Part shown: in pieces, positions 14,091 through 14,762 of the stretch
Layout: each line of letters begins with the position of its first letter
Numbering within the stretch: position 1 is the stretch's first letter
Assembly (NCBI GenBank): GCA_014859615.1
Contig: JACUTX010000048.1
Location: forward strand, 1-14,762
Source of the DNA: Desulfuromonadales bacterium
Lineage (GTDB): Bacteria; Desulfobacterota; Desulfuromonadia; Desulfuromonadales; UBA2294
Direction: 5' to 3'
DNA: 14,762 bases
Program-made: the position numbers and the translations under genes
The notes under the pieces: generated by a model
Databases searched by the model: none
Seen by the model: the letters and a program-made list of their open reading frames with translations, nothing else
Told to the model about the DNA's origin: nothing

Positions 14091-14762
14091 CTGCTGGTGC
14101 CGTATTGGTTGCGTCTTCTTCCTCTAACGGTGTGACGGTTTCTTCAATTGCGTCCGTGATGAGTTCTTTCTCCTGAATGCCCTCATCACTGGAGTCAACT
14201 TCATCTGTCGCAGCTTCGTCAGGGTCAACGAGGAAAAGATCTTCTGGCGATATCGGTGCGCCGCCGAGCTGCTCAAGTTCGATCAGGGCGGCACCGATCT
14301 CTTCTTCGGTGAGGATTTCGCGCTGACCGAGCAGTCCGAGTAACCGCGTTGCGCGCTTGCGCACTTTTGCTTCTTTGGTCCTGGGGTTGAAGGCAATACG
14401 CGGACCGGGGAGGATCGCGGCAAGAAAGGACGATTCCGCCGGGCTCAGAAATTCGACCGGGGAGTTGAAATGGTAGCGGGCACCGTGACCGACGCCGTAG
14501 ACCAGAGGCCCGAGCTCGACCACATTCAGATAGAGTTCGAGAATGCGCCCTTTGGTCAACGCTTCCTCCATCCGCAGGGCGATGACCAGTTCGCGCAATT
14601 TGCGTACAAGCGATTTGTCGCGGGAGAGAAACAGGTTCTTGGCGAGCTGTTGAGTGATGGTCGAGGCGCCGCGTACCAGGCGCTTTCGCTTAAGATCGTA
14701 CTTGAGGGCCTCTTTGATCGCCGGCAGATCAATCCCCTCGTGCTGGTAAAAACTGGCGTCCT
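14068..14762 (-). CDS. mtgA: Monofunctional peptidoglycan glycosyltransferase (GT51), partial
   Basis: The C-terminal 230 residues of a GT51 peptidoglycan transglycosylase; the start lies beyond the right edge. It polymerises lipid II into glycan strands at the outer face of the inner membrane. Visible motifs: DASFYQHEGID (motif 1; its catalytic Glu is just outside the window), RGASTITQQLAKNLFLSRD (motif 2), RKLRELVIALRME (motif 3) and LTKGRILELYLNVVELG (motif 4). No penicillin-binding transpeptidase domain follows, so it is the MtgA type rather than PBP1. After the GT51 domain comes a tail of about 50 very acidic residues (from about DPDEAATDEVDSSDEG to TEPE), longer than in E. coli MtgA. 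The gene symbol is by domain architecture; a different class of monofunctional GT51 remains possible. Confidence 0.88.
   Translation of the reverse strand, partial: DASFYQHEGIDLPAIKEALKYDLKRKRLVRGASTITQQLAKNLFLSRDKSLVRKLRELVIALRMEEALTKGRILELYLNVVELGPLVYGVGHGARYHFNSPVEFLSPAESSFLAAILPGPRIAFNPRTKEAKVRKRATRLLGLLGQREILTEEEIGAALIELEQLGGAPISPEDLFLVDPDEAATDEVDSSDEGIQEKELITDAIEETVTPLEEEDATNTAPADAGTEPE

Overview
The window looks like ordinary chromosome from a Gram-negative, deltaproteobacterial-type organism, most likely Desulfuromonadales (Geobacter/Desulfuromonas relatives). This is inferred from recalled protein resemblance, not from a search. The supports are an OB-fold lipoprotein of a type common in metal- and sulfur-reducers, a small protein resembling the Geobacter 'GSU3473' family, and the mix of HflK/HflC, Tex and RbgA-type housekeeping genes. 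I see no rRNA, tRNA, insertion sequence, prophage, CRISPR array or origin.

Layout. Positions 76-250 (+) hold a small conserved-looking reading frame whose best-placed ATG is followed at once by TAA. Positions 361-2688 (-) are a two-gene unit: an orphan membrane sensor histidine kinase followed by a PaaI-like hotdog thioesterase. Positions 3027-3767 (+) encode an OB-fold lipoprotein closed by a strong terminator, and 3923-4297 (+) a short HEAT-repeat protein. A 268-base gene-free stretch follows, with several small hairpins and a very strong + strand terminator; it may hold a structured transcript. Positions 4566-6553 (-) are hflK-hflC, which overlap by four bases. Positions 6731-7846 (-) encode a glycosyltransferase of the tRNA-queuosine mannosyltransferase (DUF3524) type, divergent from guaC (8040-9077, +). 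From 9101 to the right edge everything is on the minus strand. In transcription order it reads mtgA-like (cut by the window edge), a probable terminator, tex, a DUF3820 gene, a YlqF/RbgA GTPase, queF, and a small exported protein of unknown function.

How the genes may work together. The tex-DUF3820-ylqF-queF-exported-protein run is tightly packed, with overlaps of 4 and 8 bases, and is probably one transcript concerned with translation and RNA. QueF makes preQ1, the precursor of the tRNA base queuosine, and the DUF3524 glycosyltransferase about 2 kb away may decorate queuosine, so the window holds an early and a possible late step of one tRNA modification. GuaC, between them, recycles GMP to IMP. 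HflK/HflC form a membrane complex that in other bacteria controls the FtsH protease; ftsH is not in view.

There is no clear new defence or mobile system here. The items most worth checking are the start-stop gene at 80-250, the structured gene-free region at 4338-4540, and the link between queF and the queuosine-type glycosyltransferase.
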